64,000 nt of DNA from CAVZTX01 sp963778375 (GTDB taxonomy: Bacteria > Chloroflexota > Ktedonobacteria > Ktedonobacterales > Ktedonobacteraceae). A model generated the notes under the pieces. That model saw only the letters and a list, made by a program, of their open reading frames with translations, had not been told where the DNA came from and made no database searches. The DNA lies in assembly GCA_963778375.1 (NCBI GenBank), contig CAVZTX010000011.1:1-64000 (forward strand). Reading direction: 5' to 3'. How positions within the stretch are numbered: the stretch's first letter is position 1; the number at the start of each line of letters is the position of its first letter. The position numbers and the translations under genes are program-made. This document shows positions 52,647-62,038 of this stretch, in pieces.

Positions 52647-54068
52647 TTACGTAGAAGGTACTTGAACCAGGGTGGCTAACTGTTGCGCCAGGCTCTGTTC
52701 ATTGGTATCGGCTAGTGGCAAACTTGGCCAGAGACGATGAGCCAGATCATTTGCCGCCAGTAGGACCCCGAAACGTTGCAAGCAATAGGCCGCTGGTTGA
52801 GCAGGTGAGGATGAGGTAGGAGTTTCTACTGCACTCGGCTGAGGAACTGCTATCGCAAGACATCCGGCTGCATGATTCGAGCCAGATGCATAGAGCCATT
52901 GAATAGGCATGTTGTCAATCGTCGTATCAATAAGAAAACCACCTAGATTGGTTAAGTCGTGTGTCGCGCCGCAGGTGGGATCAATTACCAAGCCCGAATT
53001 GGCAAGCAGTGCAGCAACATACCATTCCCCGCTCTCCCAGATAATGTGCAGGTGTGCAAGGTACTCATCTGCCACATCACCAGTCACAAAACCGAAGTAG
53101 GCATTATCTGGTACATTTTGCGAAATAATCTTTCCCTCCAGCGTTGCGTAATTCCAGAGTGGACGCACAACTGCATAAACATCCCATTCCTGGCCCGACT
53201 GTATTGTCTCCCCGGCGCAGAACGAATGGCAATCCTCCTGCTGGGTTGTGCACTGCACCTGCAATCCTACACATGACCCGTTCAATGGATCTGTCTGCAA
53301 CTGAAAATGCAGTGTGGCAAGCAGTGGATGCGAAGCTTTCGCAGAGGCAAAACACAGCGGTGTAGGTTGCGATATATTACATGGTTCAGTAAGGACATAA
53401 TACATTTCGCCAGCTTGCACAGTTTCGGTAGATCGCTGAGTATCGAGAGCCAACTGCGCAGCATGTATTAAAGCAGTGCGTTGCTCGTTAGAAAGCATCG
53501 CCAGCGAGACTGAAAAGCTGATGACCCAGGCAAAGCGATCTCCACCAAATGTTGCTGTCTCACGATGCACGCAGGTATCGCTATAACTGAAAGGTACCGA
53601 TACAGTACAACTCTGGGTCGGAAATGGATCAGCCTTCCATACAAGCTGGTGCCGACCGCGAGAGAGTCTGAAAGGTGAATCTCTTCCAATAGTAGGCAGG
53701 CGAGATTGTACATGCCCATCAAGTGAGTGTTGGCCCCAGGGTGGATTTCCCAGTACATAAAAGAGATTCTCTCCCGGAGCCAGGGTCGGTGTAGGAGTCG
53801 TCGAGTGAGTGAAGATACTTACGGCAAGTTGGCGTACAGGAGCAGAACTTCCCAGGATGATCAATAATGCCAGTACCACAAGACTAATGGTGACCATTAG
53901 TTGTAGCCTGCGCTGATGTAGAGAGAATCGCGGCAGCATAGGTGAATGGGATGGCTTTTCAGAGCTACCTGTTAGGGTATTGGAGTTGGTGCTAGAGTCG
54001 GACGCATCTATATGAGTTATCTCTACCTCAAAGTCATCTTGAGCTTGCTCGTGCTCTACATCTGCCAT
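52647..54068 (-). CDS. Membrane-anchored extracellular protein of unknown function
   Basis: About 473 residues; the ATG at 54068 is preferred because GGAG lies 8 bases before it. A cytoplasmic tail of about 55 residues (acidic) is followed by one membrane helix (LQLMVTISLVVLALLIILGS) and a Thr/Pro linker, so the remaining 370 residues are outside. Repeating themes such as VLGNPPWGQHSLDGH, QLVWKADPFPTQSC and FGFVTGDVADEYLAHLHI suggest several beta domains. About 15 Cys outside suggest disulfides. No family recognised. Common layout of lone sensor-like proteins in Ktedonobacteria. Confidence 0.65.
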   Translation of the reverse strand: MADVEHEQAQDDFEVEITHIDASDSSTNSNTLTGSSEKPSHSPMLPRFSLHQRRLQLMVTISLVVLALLIILGSSAPVRQLAVSIFTHSTTPTPTLAPGENLFYVLGNPPWGQHSLDGHVQSRLPTIGRDSPFRLSRGRHQLVWKADPFPTQSCTVSVPFSYSDTCVHRETATFGGDRFAWVISFSVSLAMLSNEQRTALIHAAQLALDTQRSTETVQAGEMYYVLTEPCNISQPTPLCFASAKASHPLLATLHFQLQTDPLNGSCVGLQVQCTTQQEDCHSFCAGETIQSGQEWDVYAVVRPLWNYATLEGKIISQNVPDNAYFGFVTGDVADEYLAHLHIIWESGEWYVAALLANSGLVIDPTCGATHDLTNLGGFLIDTTIDNMPIQWLYASGSNHAAGCLAIAVPQPSAVETPTSSSPAQPAAYCLQRFGVLLAANDLAHRLWPSLPLADTNEQSLAQQLATLVQVPST

Positions 54069-54165
54069 GAGCATCTCCGTTGTAAGCTATTAGAAAGTCA
54101 AACACTGGGCTAATGCAGCAGAAACCACTGACCATTATACATGATGATGAGGCAAATAGATCACC

Positions 54166-54215
54166 AAAAGAGTGATCCTCTCCTATTTTTAATATAGGAG
54201 AGGATCACTCTTTTT
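54166..54215. terminator. Strong bidirectional terminator
   Basis: A perfect 21-bp stem, AAAAGAGTGATCCTCTCCTA at 54166 and its complement at 54194-54214, with A-run and T-run on opposite sides. It closes the ABC permease operon on the left and isolates it from the membrane-anchored protein gene. Confidence 0.88.
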
Positions 54216-54245
54216 ATCTCGCAAATGGCGTTATGCTCTTTGTAT

Positions 54246-55181
54246 CTAACCTTTGACCGAGCCGGCCAGGATACCGCGCACAAAGTAGCGCTGCATGGAG
54301 AAGAACACGATCAGCGGTAGGGCCATCGTGAGGAAAGCGGCCGCGGTCAGTACCGGGTAGTTTTCGCCATAGCTACCGACCAGGTTAGCAAGCGTCAAGG
54401 TTAAAGGCGCAATGCTCGGATTGCCACCCAGAAAGATCAAGGCAACCAGCAGGTCGTTCCAGACCCACATGAACTGGAAGATGGCCAGCGACGCCAGCGC
54501 CGGTACCGACAACGGCAAAGCAATGATCCAGAACGTCCGCCAGGTCGAGGCCCCATCAATATGTGCCGATTCTATCAGATCTTTGGGCAGCGCGGCGAAA
54601 AAGTTGCGCAGCAGTAAGACCGCGAAGGGCAGGCCGAAGGCTGTGTGCGCGATCCAGATCGCAAAGAATGTGCCTGTCAATCCGATTGACGAGAACAGGG
54701 AAAACATCGGCCCCAGCGCAATTTGTGATGGCACCACCAGCAGCGCTACCACCCCAAAAAAGATCCAGTCACGTCCCGGAAATTTCATCCACGCGAAGGC
54801 ATAGGCCGCGAAAGCGCCAAATATAATAGGCAAAATCGTCCCGGGTATCGCGATGATCAGACTATTGAGAAAGGTCTGGCCCAATCCGTTCGCCTGGATC
54901 ACATCCACGTAGTTCTGAAGCGTAAAGTGCCAGGGTGGGACAAGTCCCGTCCACCAACCCGTGGTAGTGATCAGGTTCGCCGGGCGAAACGAGCTAAAAA
55001 GGAGGCCAAAGGTCGGAACCGACCAGAGCAGGCCGATCACTATGACAAGGGTAGTGAAGAAAGCGCCGGACCAACCTCTCCGATATTTGGCATTGGCCTG
55101 CTCCTGCTCAACCGCTCGTGCGGTTTGTACCGTTGCCGCTGCCGCTGGACCTGAGGCTGGCACTGGAATTTCTGTACTCAT
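54246..55181 (-). CDS. ABC sugar transporter permease (MalG-like)
   Basis: A 311-residue inner-membrane permease of the carbohydrate ABC family. The first membrane helix (FFTTLVIVIGLLWSVPTFGLL) follows an Ala-rich tail. Five more helices follow. The coupling-helix EAA motif reads ESAHIDGASTWRTFWIIALP near residue 195. The C-terminus LVVFFSMQRYFVRGILAGSVKG is typical for MalG-like subunits. Its start overlaps the end of the MalF-like gene by 4 bases. An ATPase subunit is not in the operon, so a shared MsiK-like ATPase may serve it. Confidence 0.92.
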   Translation of the reverse strand: MSTEIPVPASGPAAAATVQTARAVEQEQANAKYRRGWSGAFFTTLVIVIGLLWSVPTFGLLFSSFRPANLITTTGWWTGLVPPWHFTLQNYVDVIQANGLGQTFLNSLIIAIPGTILPIIFGAFAAYAFAWMKFPGRDWIFFGVVALLVVPSQIALGPMFSLFSSIGLTGTFFAIWIAHTAFGLPFAVLLLRNFFAALPKDLIESAHIDGASTWRTFWIIALPLSVPALASLAIFQFMWVWNDLLVALIFLGGNPSIAPLTLTLANLVGSYGENYPVLTAAAFLTMALPLIVFFSMQRYFVRGILAGSVKG

Positions 55182-56110
55182 CGCGTTCTCTCCTCTGCTC
55201 GCATTCTGCGAATGTTGATCACCATCACCGGCAAAATCACTACGGTCAACAGGACGGCAAGCGCGCTTCCTAGACCTAAATTCCCATTGAGGAAATATTC
55301 CTGGTAAAATCTCATGGCAACTACGTTTGTACCATAATTACCACCGGTCATCAGATAGACGATATCAAAGATTTTGAGGATGTTGATAATCATGGTTGTG
55401 AGCACAACGCCCAGTGTCGGGGCAATCATTGGGACCATGATGCGCCAGAACATGGTCACACGGTTCGCGCCATCCATTTTTGCTGCCTCTATGACTTCGT
55501 CGGGAATACCCTTGAGGGCCGCTGAGAAAATCACCATGCAAAAGCCTGTCCATGTCCAGGTATAGACCGCGATCAACGCGAAGTTACTAAAAGTTGGATT
55601 CTGGATCCAGGCCTGGGGGTCTACATGGAAAAGGCCCAGGAAGGCGTTGAGTAGGCCGACCTGGGTGTCACCTTTTGGTGAGAAGGTGTAGACGAAGCGC
55701 CAGATGACGCCGGCGGCCACACCGGAAATCGCCATGGGGATGAAGAGCATGGATTTGACCAGGGACTCGATCCTCACCCTGTCCACCAGGACGGCGACGA
55801 TTAGGCCCAGTCCCACGGTCAGGGTCGTCGCAAGGACCAACCAGAGCAGATTATTCCTCAGCACTTCAAGCAGGTCTTGTGCAGTGAAGACTGTCTGATA
55901 ATTGTTCAATCCAATGAACCCTGTCACGTTCCCCAACTGGTCGGTGTGTTGAAAGCTAAGGTAAATCGTGTTAATGAAGGGGTAGATGAAAAAGGCCAGC
56001 AGTAAGATCACAGCAGGTGCGATCCAGAGCCAGGCGGACCAGGAGACGCCCTCCCAGCTTCTACGGGGAGGGGCAGTAACAGCACCGCGTTCTTTCGCTA
56101 TCGTTGCCAT
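55178..56110 (-). CDS. ABC sugar transporter permease (MalF-like)
   Basis: A 310-residue permease. The first helix reads LWIAPAVILLLAFFIYPFINTIYLSF. The EAA coupling motif is EAAKMDGANRVTMFWRIMVP near residue 217. Six membrane helices in all. It pairs with the MalG-like subunit to form the channel for a mono- or oligosaccharide. It lies about 250 bases downstream of the binding-protein gene, with a strong hairpin in that gap that may lower permease expression relative to the binding protein. Confidence 0.92.
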   Translation of the reverse strand: MATIAKERGAVTAPPRRSWEGVSWSAWLWIAPAVILLLAFFIYPFINTIYLSFQHTDQLGNVTGFIGLNNYQTVFTAQDLLEVLRNNLLWLVLATTLTVGLGLIVAVLVDRVRIESLVKSMLFIPMAISGVAAGVIWRFVYTFSPKGDTQVGLLNAFLGLFHVDPQAWIQNPTFSNFALIAVYTWTWTGFCMVIFSAALKGIPDEVIEAAKMDGANRVTMFWRIMVPMIAPTLGVVLTTMIINILKIFDIVYLMTGGNYGTNVVAMRFYQEYFLNGNLGLGSALAVLLTVVILPVMVINIRRMRAEERTR

Positions 56111-56297
56111 AGATTGCTTCCTTTGCTAAATGAATAGGCGTGCAGGCATCACAATGTACGCAGATTACCAGGCCAAACGACTTCATAAGTTACCAGGAAG
56201 GCGGAACAAATATTTGTACCAATTATAACATTACGGAACCAGCTTTCACCATTGCCTTCCTGACCAACTTTTAGGAAAAGTATTTTCCTGGGTCAAA

Positions 56298-56330
56298 CTC
56301 AGGGGCAGGAGCTTCGCTCCTGCCCCTGAG
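56298..56330. terminator. Hairpin between binding-protein and permease genes
   Basis: CTCAGGGGCAGGAGC at 56298-56312 pairs fully with 56316-56330 around a 3-base loop. No long T-run. Its place in the operon fits RNA stabilisation or partial termination that favours the binding protein. Confidence 0.7.
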
Positions 56331-56360
56331 AATTTAGCATGACCGTCATTCCCGGAGCAG

Positions 56361-57758
56361 CTAGGACCCATAAGCCTGCTTAGCAGTGGATTCAAGACCA
56401 CTGAGTATGCTATCCAGTTGTGACGGACTTTGGATGTAAGTCAACATCCCTTTCCAGAAAGCATTCTCCATCGCGGTAGGCATCGCATCATCCTGACTCG
56501 TTCTAAAGGAGGTCGCCTGGGTCAACTGCATGGCGGAAGCGCGTGCCACATCATCAGGATAAACACTTAGAGGTACCGATTTGTTCACGGAGGTAGCACC
56601 GCCAGCTTTCACCCAGATCTCCTGCGGTTCGGCCGTCGCTAAAAATTTCATGTACTGACGCGTGCCATCGTTATCTACCATCGCAAACAGGCTATCGGCT
56701 CCACCGGTGACTGCACCAGCATACTGCGGGTTGATGGTCGGGAAGGGGAAGAAGTTGAAATCCGTGCCCGCCTTAAGCGAGGGGAACTGCGTCTTGATGA
56801 AACCTGCTGCAAAGTCGCCCAGATAGAACATATAGGCCTTTGGCGGATTTTGATATGGTGGGAAGCAAGCCTGCTGGAAGGGGGTGGCCAGGATGGCCTG
56901 GGATCCACCATTGATGAAGTGGTTGCCGTGGACGATCTCACCAAACATCTGGAAGGCGTTTTTGACACTCGGATCGGTCCAGGGAATCTTGTGCGCAACC
57001 CACTGATCAGACATATCTGGGCCATTGAGGCTAAGGTAGATCTGATCAATCCAGTCGGCAGCCGCCCAGCCACTGGCGGCTCCACTTTCCACCCCCATCG
57101 ACCATGGATAGGCACCTGTGCTAGCGATCTTGTTTGACAGGGAAACCAGATCATCAAAAGTCTTGGGAATAGTATATCCCTTGGCCTGGAACTGCGCGGG
57201 GTTATACCAGACGGTGCCCTTGGAATTGGCCTTTGGGTTCACAGCGTACAGATGACCATTGACCGAGGACAGATCAAGCCAGGCCTTGGCGTAGTTCTGC
57301 TGCATATAGTTCATATCGAGGAACTTATCCAGTTGCACTATTTTCCCTTCCGAGGCCAGTAGACGAAACTGGGACAGTCCCGGCGAACCGGTAACAGCGG
57401 GTGGATTGTTTCCTCGAACACGCGTGTTCAAGACGGTTGGCAGGTCACGCGTTGTCTCGACGTTGACCGTAATGCCGGTCTTCTGCTTGAACAGTGCATT
57501 GACCATGTTGAACGTGTCCAGTTCACTTCCGCTCCACACAGTCAGTGCGTCAATCGATGTGACTTTGGTGCTCGCACCACCGCCACCTGGGCCACTACTA
57601 CCGCCACAGGCTTCCAGCAGAGCGCCTGCTGCACTGACGCTTAGACCAGCTGCCATTGCCCGCTTCAAAAACTGGCGTCTGTTAATGCTGCTGGTAGTAA
57701 TAAACTCCTCAACGAGTTGATCCAGATCTTTCCGATTACGACGATCAAAAGTTGGCAT
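56361..57758 (-). CDS. ABC sugar transporter substrate-binding lipoprotein
   Basis: About 465 residues. The ATG at 57758 has AAGGAGG before it and is chosen over the frame to 57848. A twin-arginine signal (NRRQFLKRAMAAGLSVSAAG) ends with a lipobox ALLEAC, so it is a Tat-type lipoprotein facing outward. The mature part has ALTVWSGSELDTFNMVNALF, AFKQKTGITVNVE-like entry and GSPGLSQFRLLASEGKIVQL, typical of family 1 sugar-binding proteins. Sugar unknown. First gene of the transporter operon. The gap to its right (57759-58029) shows the CTTTCAGGGGG string twice but no gene. Confidence 0.88.
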   Translation of the reverse strand: MPTFDRRNRKDLDQLVEEFITTSSINRRQFLKRAMAAGLSVSAAGALLEACGGSSGPGGGGASTKVTSIDALTVWSGSELDTFNMVNALFKQKTGITVNVETTRDLPTVLNTRVRGNNPPAVTGSPGLSQFRLLASEGKIVQLDKFLDMNYMQQNYAKAWLDLSSVNGHLYAVNPKANSKGTVWYNPAQFQAKGYTIPKTFDDLVSLSNKIASTGAYPWSMGVESGAASGWAAADWIDQIYLSLNGPDMSDQWVAHKIPWTDPSVKNAFQMFGEIVHGNHFINGGSQAILATPFQQACFPPYQNPPKAYMFYLGDFAAGFIKTQFPSLKAGTDFNFFPFPTINPQYAGAVTGGADSLFAMVDNDGTRQYMKFLATAEPQEIWVKAGGATSVNKSVPLSVYPDDVARASAMQLTQATSFRTSQDDAMPTAMENAFWKGMLTYIQSPSQLDSILSGLESTAKQAYGS

Positions 57759-58029
57759 GAGGCCCCTCCTTGAGCTTAAGGCAAATAATTGTAAGAGACG
57801 AAGAGAGGAATGCGGTGCACATGAAAGCAGGAGTGCACCGTTTGACAATATTCCAGTTGGTGCGGTTCTTTCAGAAAGTCTTTCCTCCTTGCTCCCTGTG
57901 ACTTGAAGACCAATTCTACTTCATAGTGTAGTAAACGCTGCTTCCTGGAAGAACGGCTTTCAGGGGGCTTTCAGGGGGCGTTTTGCAAAACCCATCCGCA
58001 GCTATTCAAGCAATGTTCAACCACTGGCT

Positions 58030-59367
58030 TTATCCGCTGATGCCGGCTTGCCACACTTGCACGGTATGATCCCAACTGCCCGAAGCGATATACCGCCCAT
58101 CTGGCGACCATGTCACTGCATCCACGTTATTGCTATGCCCTTGATAGATGACGAGAGGATTTCCCGTCTTGACATTCCATACTCGCACAGTGTAATCCCA
58201 ACTGCCCGAGGCGACATACCGTCCATCTCGCGACCAGGCCAGAGATCTCACCTCCTTGGCATGTTCTTTATAGTTGAAGAGAAGAGCGCCTGTCATTGCA
58301 CTCCATATTTGGACACTACCATCGCGCCCACCTACAGCGATAGCATGACTATCAGGTGACCAGGCCAGCGTATTCACAACGTCAGCATCGTCTGGACTTT
58401 TGTAACTGTTTTGGTGGAGGGGCGCTCCTGTTTTTGCATCCACCACATACATCGAGGTATTTCTAATACCGATCGCAATATAGCGTCCATCGGGTGACCA
58501 GGCTACCGCATCCACAAAATCCTCATAGGTGTATCTAAAGAGCTGGGTCCCTGTTTTCACATCCCATACTTGCATCGAATGATCCCAACTACCCGAGGCG
58601 ATGTAGCGCCCATCCGGTGACCAGGCCAACGAGCTTACCTCCTCATTATGCCCTTTATAGGTGAGGACAAGTGTACCTGTATCTACATCCCACACCTGAA
58701 CCGTATGATCCCAGCTCCCTGAGGCGACATAGTGACTATCAGGCGACCACGCCACCGCATCGACGATATCACCCATTTCATAGATCAAGATCGGAGTTTG
58801 AGTTTTTGCGTTCCATATCCGTACTGTATGGTCCCAACTGCCTGAAGCAATGAAACGTCCATTGGGTGACCACGCCACCGCATCCACAAAATCATTATGC
58901 CCCCGGTAAGTGAAAAGCGTTGTTCCCAATGAGCGTCCAAGAGCAGTATTGATGGTGCGCGATCCGAAAAGCACTAACAAGCCGAGAACGAGCATTGCAA
59001 CGAAGATGCCCGGCAAGGATTTCCTGATAGAGGCAGCAAATGTGCCTCTGCGTATTGCTGGATGCCGGATGTTTGAAGAGCGCGGAGTAGATTGCACATA
59101 GCCAACAACTCTCGCCTCCCCTACCTCCTCATCCTCTCCTTCATCCTTTAAAGTGCGCCAGGGAGAAAGACGTGGTAACGGCTGCATAGTAGGGAGTGGC
59201 AGCGCACGCAAGCGAGCATCAAGAAAACGGTAATCGGCTTGAGTTGCCTCGCATGCTGGACAAGTTTTTATATGTGCCTCAAGAGCATCACGATCAGCAG
59301 GTGAGAGGTCTTCCTGCCTGAGAGCAAGTTTTTCTGCCCAGGTTGCACAAGGAGGCTGATTCCCCAT
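58030..59367 (-). CDS. WD40-repeat anti-sigma factor
   Basis: A 445-residue protein. Residues 8-40 form a zinc anti-sigma (zf-HC2) domain: CATWAEKLAL then HIKTCPAC. A membrane helix follows near residue 115 (GIFVAMLVLGLLVLFG). Outside the cell lie seven WD40 repeats, one per blade of a propeller, each with VDAVAWSPDGRYIASGSWDH or a close variant and a VWD/IWN end. The blades are very alike, a sign of recent duplication. The ECF sigma factor gene is directly upstream. The likely job is to hold that sigma factor at the membrane until the propeller senses a signal. Confidence 0.87.
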   Translation of the reverse strand: MGNQPPCATWAEKLALRQEDLSPADRDALEAHIKTCPACEATQADYRFLDARLRALPLPTMQPLPRLSPWRTLKDEGEDEEVGEARVVGYVQSTPRSSNIRHPAIRRGTFAASIRKSLPGIFVAMLVLGLLVLFGSRTINTALGRSLGTTLFTYRGHNDFVDAVAWSPNGRFIASGSWDHTVRIWNAKTQTPILIYEMGDIVDAVAWSPDSHYVASGSWDHTVQVWDVDTGTLVLTYKGHNEEVSSLAWSPDGRYIASGSWDHSMQVWDVKTGTQLFRYTYEDFVDAVAWSPDGRYIAIGIRNTSMYVVDAKTGAPLHQNSYKSPDDADVVNTLAWSPDSHAIAVGGRDGSVQIWSAMTGALLFNYKEHAKEVRSLAWSRDGRYVASGSWDYTVRVWNVKTGNPLVIYQGHSNNVDAVTWSPDGRYIASGSWDHTVQVWQAGISG

Positions 59368-59372
59368 AGATC

Positions 59373-59987
59373 CTACCTTCCCTCCCGAGTTACCACACTC
59401 TGTCCACTCAGGAGTCGATGGTAGATCTGGCGCAGTTCCTCTTTTCCTCGACTGACATACTTGCTCACAGAAGACTCCTTTATTTTTAGCATATCAGCGA
59501 TCTTGCGCTGCGGCAGTTCCTCTATTACATATAAAATCAGACATGGTCGATACGTTGGAGAAACGCTCGCGAGAGCCATTTTTAGCAATTCTGTTTCTTC
59601 CACCTGCTCCTCTGGTCCCGCGATGCTTAGTTCCTCATCTCCTCCTTTATATGTATCCCATGGCACAATGTGTAAATGCTTCGCTTGATGCTGGTAGTTA
59701 TAGGCACAGTTCGTGGCAATGCGATAGATCCAACCCGCAAAACGTGCCGGGTCCCGTAGGGATGGCAATGCCTCCCATGCTTTCAAAAAGGTTTCCTGTG
59801 TCAGTTCGCACCCAACTCCATCATTGCCCGTCATACGACTCAAGTAGCGACATATGCGGGTAGTATAGCGCTCATAGAGTAGTTCGAATGCCCGCTGGTC
59901 TCCATCATGTGCGCGCATCACCAGTTGGCATTCGTCAGGAACATTCCCGAAATCGGATGAAGAGGCGTCTTCAGTCCAGTAAGGCAT
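59373..59987 (-). CDS. ECF-type RNA polymerase sigma factor
   Basis: About 204 residues from the ATG at 59987, which follows AGGGAG; the longer frame to 60044 lacks one. Region 2 has AFELLYERYTTRICRYLSRM and TQETFLKAWEALPSL; region 4 has LPQRKIADMLKIKESSVSKYVSRGKEELR. It sits 5 bases before the WD40 anti-sigma gene, the usual sigma/anti-sigma pair. No target promoters can be named. Eighty bases separate it from the XRE/NB-ARC gene upstream. Confidence 0.92.
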   Translation of the reverse strand: MPYWTEDASSSDFGNVPDECQLVMRAHDGDQRAFELLYERYTTRICRYLSRMTGNDGVGCELTQETFLKAWEALPSLRDPARFAGWIYRIATNCAYNYQHQAKHLHIVPWDTYKGGDEELSIAGPEEQVEETELLKMALASVSPTYRPCLILYVIEELPQRKIADMLKIKESSVSKYVSRGKEELRQIYHRLLSGQSVVTREGR

Positions 59988-60067
59988 CTTTGACTCCCTA
60001 CACTCAGTACCTATATCCTTTATGATACCCGAAAAGAGAGCCATTTGTCATCCTGGAATTGTGCAGA

Positions 60068-61624
60068 TTATTGAATGCGCTTCAAATGCATGGCTGCCAG
60101 TTCATCCCATCCTCGACCATACATGAAAGGTGAGAAGGCAGTTACCCCTCGAATCAAATTGCTCTGCATCCCTCGTCGAAATGCTATTTCAAGAGCCGCA
60201 AGCACATTACCCGACTCCTGTTCCAGCGCATCAAAATCGGTCTCATGCATCTCGACATAGTTGATAAAGTACTCAACCATACGTTCATCGCCAGTACTAT
60301 CGCGCATCCTTGCACGCGCAAAGTCGGCAATAGTACAGTGGAGCGTATAGCGACCGCATCCAATGCTCTCCAAAAATCCAGCATCTACGAGTACATCCAG
60401 CGTCTCCTCAGATACAGCACTCACTGCCAACGCTGCCTCCTCTGAAAAGCTATATGGTTTCGCAGGGAAAGCTGATAAAAGGAGCAGTGCTCTTTGCGCA
60501 GTTTCGTCTAATTGCCAGGCGCTTATCCCTATCACCGCATCTAACGACAAAGGCATCTCCGCGGGCAAACTTGTATGCTGCTCCAAAGGAGCTTGCGTTA
60601 CCGTGAAGCGTAATCGTTCCTCCGCGTGACTTAAGCGCTCCAGAGCTGCCCGCAGCCGACGCGGTTGACCACTATATGCCTGCGATTTCAGGTACTTACC
60701 CATCAGAGTCAGTGCTAGAGGAAGGCCACCAACAGACTGAACCAATGTTCGCGCCGCAGAGGGTTCATTGGCAACAATATCTGGCACGAAGCGCGCCAAA
60801 AGCTTCAAGCCATCATCTTCATTGAGCTCGCGTACAAGCGTAGCTCCATTATTGGCAATATCAAGCGCAACCGATGGGATACGCGTTGTCAATACATAGG
60901 CACAATGTGGCCCGCCCACCTTGAAAGCCAGCGCATCCTCGCTCCTCCATGCATCATCAATGACGAGAAGCATGCGGCGCAAACCAATTGTGGAGCGAAG
61001 GACTCTCGCCCAAGCCGCCTCGTCCTCCACATCTGTCATTTCAGCAGTACATCCTAGCAAAGCCCCCCATCGACGTAACTGTTCTGATACATCTGGTCTG
61101 GGGCCCAGTGCCACCCACAGAATTCCATCACTAAAATGACGCTGTATATCAAGATCATGGGCAAGTTCGATGGCTAGAGCGGTCTTTCCGACTCCCGGCA
61201 GACCATAGAACGCTGATAAAGTTGGTGGATTATCAGTACACATGCGCTGTTTGAGCAGACTCAGTAACTCGTTTCGTCCTATAAGCCCACCAGGTTCCAT
61301 ATGCGGCAAAGGAATCATGGGATCATACAGGCGAGGATAGGAGAGGGAGATGTTACCGTGCTGAGAAGTTTGTAGCGGACCGCTAATAGGGAGACTGTTG
61401 CTGTCTTCTGAACATAATCCCAAATCCTGAGCAAGCATCCCAAATAGGGCACAAAGCTTCTGGAGAAAGTAGGCTCTAGGAAAGGCTATGCCCCGTTCCC
61501 AGCGGCCAATCGTCTTGACATCAGCAATGCCAATTTGCTCAGCTACATATTCTCGGGACCAACCTCTGCGTTGTCGCTCTTGCCTTAATCGCTCGTTGGA
61601 GGGTCGCGTAGCTGCATTGCTCAT
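60068..61624 (-). CDS. XRE-NB-ARC signal transduction ATPase, possibly truncated
   Basis: About 518 residues from the ATG at 61624, with AAGGAG before it. Residues 10-68 are an XRE helix-turn-helix (RLRQERQRRGWSREYVAEQIG). Residues 113-360 are an NB-ARC/STAND ATPase: Walker A GLPGVGKTAL (141-150), Walker B MLLVIDD (218-224) and GLPLALTLMGKYL (GxP motif). A winged-helix region follows to about 480. It ends near LAAMHLKRIQ, the point where relatives begin their TPR sensor, so the sensor is missing or never existed. Such proteins are regulators or conflict-system switches. Confidence 0.87.
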   Translation of the reverse strand: MSNAATRPSNERLRQERQRRGWSREYVAEQIGIADVKTIGRWERGIAFPRAYFLQKLCALFGMLAQDLGLCSEDSNSLPISGPLQTSQHGNISLSYPRLYDPMIPLPHMEPGGLIGRNELLSLLKQRMCTDNPPTLSAFYGLPGVGKTALAIELAHDLDIQRHFSDGILWVALGPRPDVSEQLRRWGALLGCTAEMTDVEDEAAWARVLRSTIGLRRMLLVIDDAWRSEDALAFKVGGPHCAYVLTTRIPSVALDIANNGATLVRELNEDDGLKLLARFVPDIVANEPSAARTLVQSVGGLPLALTLMGKYLKSQAYSGQPRRLRAALERLSHAEERLRFTVTQAPLEQHTSLPAEMPLSLDAVIGISAWQLDETAQRALLLLSAFPAKPYSFSEEAALAVSAVSEETLDVLVDAGFLESIGCGRYTLHCTIADFARARMRDSTGDERMVEYFINYVEMHETDFDALEQESGNVLAALEIAFRRGMQSNLIRGVTAFSPFMYGRGWDELAAMHLKRIQ

Positions 61625-61931
61625 ACTCTGCTCCTTACCTGAGTCTCTTCCCTTTTTTCCCCCTAATTGACTTGCAAGTCCCCCAGATTGACCACACAGT
61701 CCCCTAGCCTGGCGACCGCAAGGGATCGCCACTACATTTTTGCCTCAAACACCTCTCTGGACTGACTACTAAGAGCAAAAAGACAAAATATCACAATCGC
61801 TAGCGTAGCAACGATATACCATGCCCTGCTCTGCTAGTAGTTTCATGGGAACCTCTCTATTACTAGAGACAAGAAAAATGCTACAAACATGACAACCAAT
61901 CCTGAAATACGTTTCCCGTTAGCCAGCAACG
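61625..61931. other. Divergent intergenic region between XRE-NB-ARC and etfB
   Basis: About 300 bases, no gene seen. It holds the ribosome binding site of the XRE gene at its left. No strong repeats or hairpins. Confidence 0.4.
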
Positions 61932-61961
61932 TTGACACTCTCTTTTATAGACAGGTACAAT
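61932..61961 (+). promoter_or_regulatory. Promoter of etfBA
   Basis: TTGACA at 61932-61937 and TACAAT at 61956-61961 with an 18-base spacer. Start would be near 61968, leaving about 70 bases before the ATG. Confidence 0.65.
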
Positions 61962-62038
61962 AAGATAGCCTAGAAAACCACGTAGGCTCCCTATTCTCCT
62001 ACGTTCTACACATACATAAAAAAGATGAGGCAAATACC

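Noticed and set aside
58030..59000. Regular DNA repeats that could suggest a CRISPR array
   Set aside because: The repeats are about 120-130 bases long, in frame, and encode WD40 blades.
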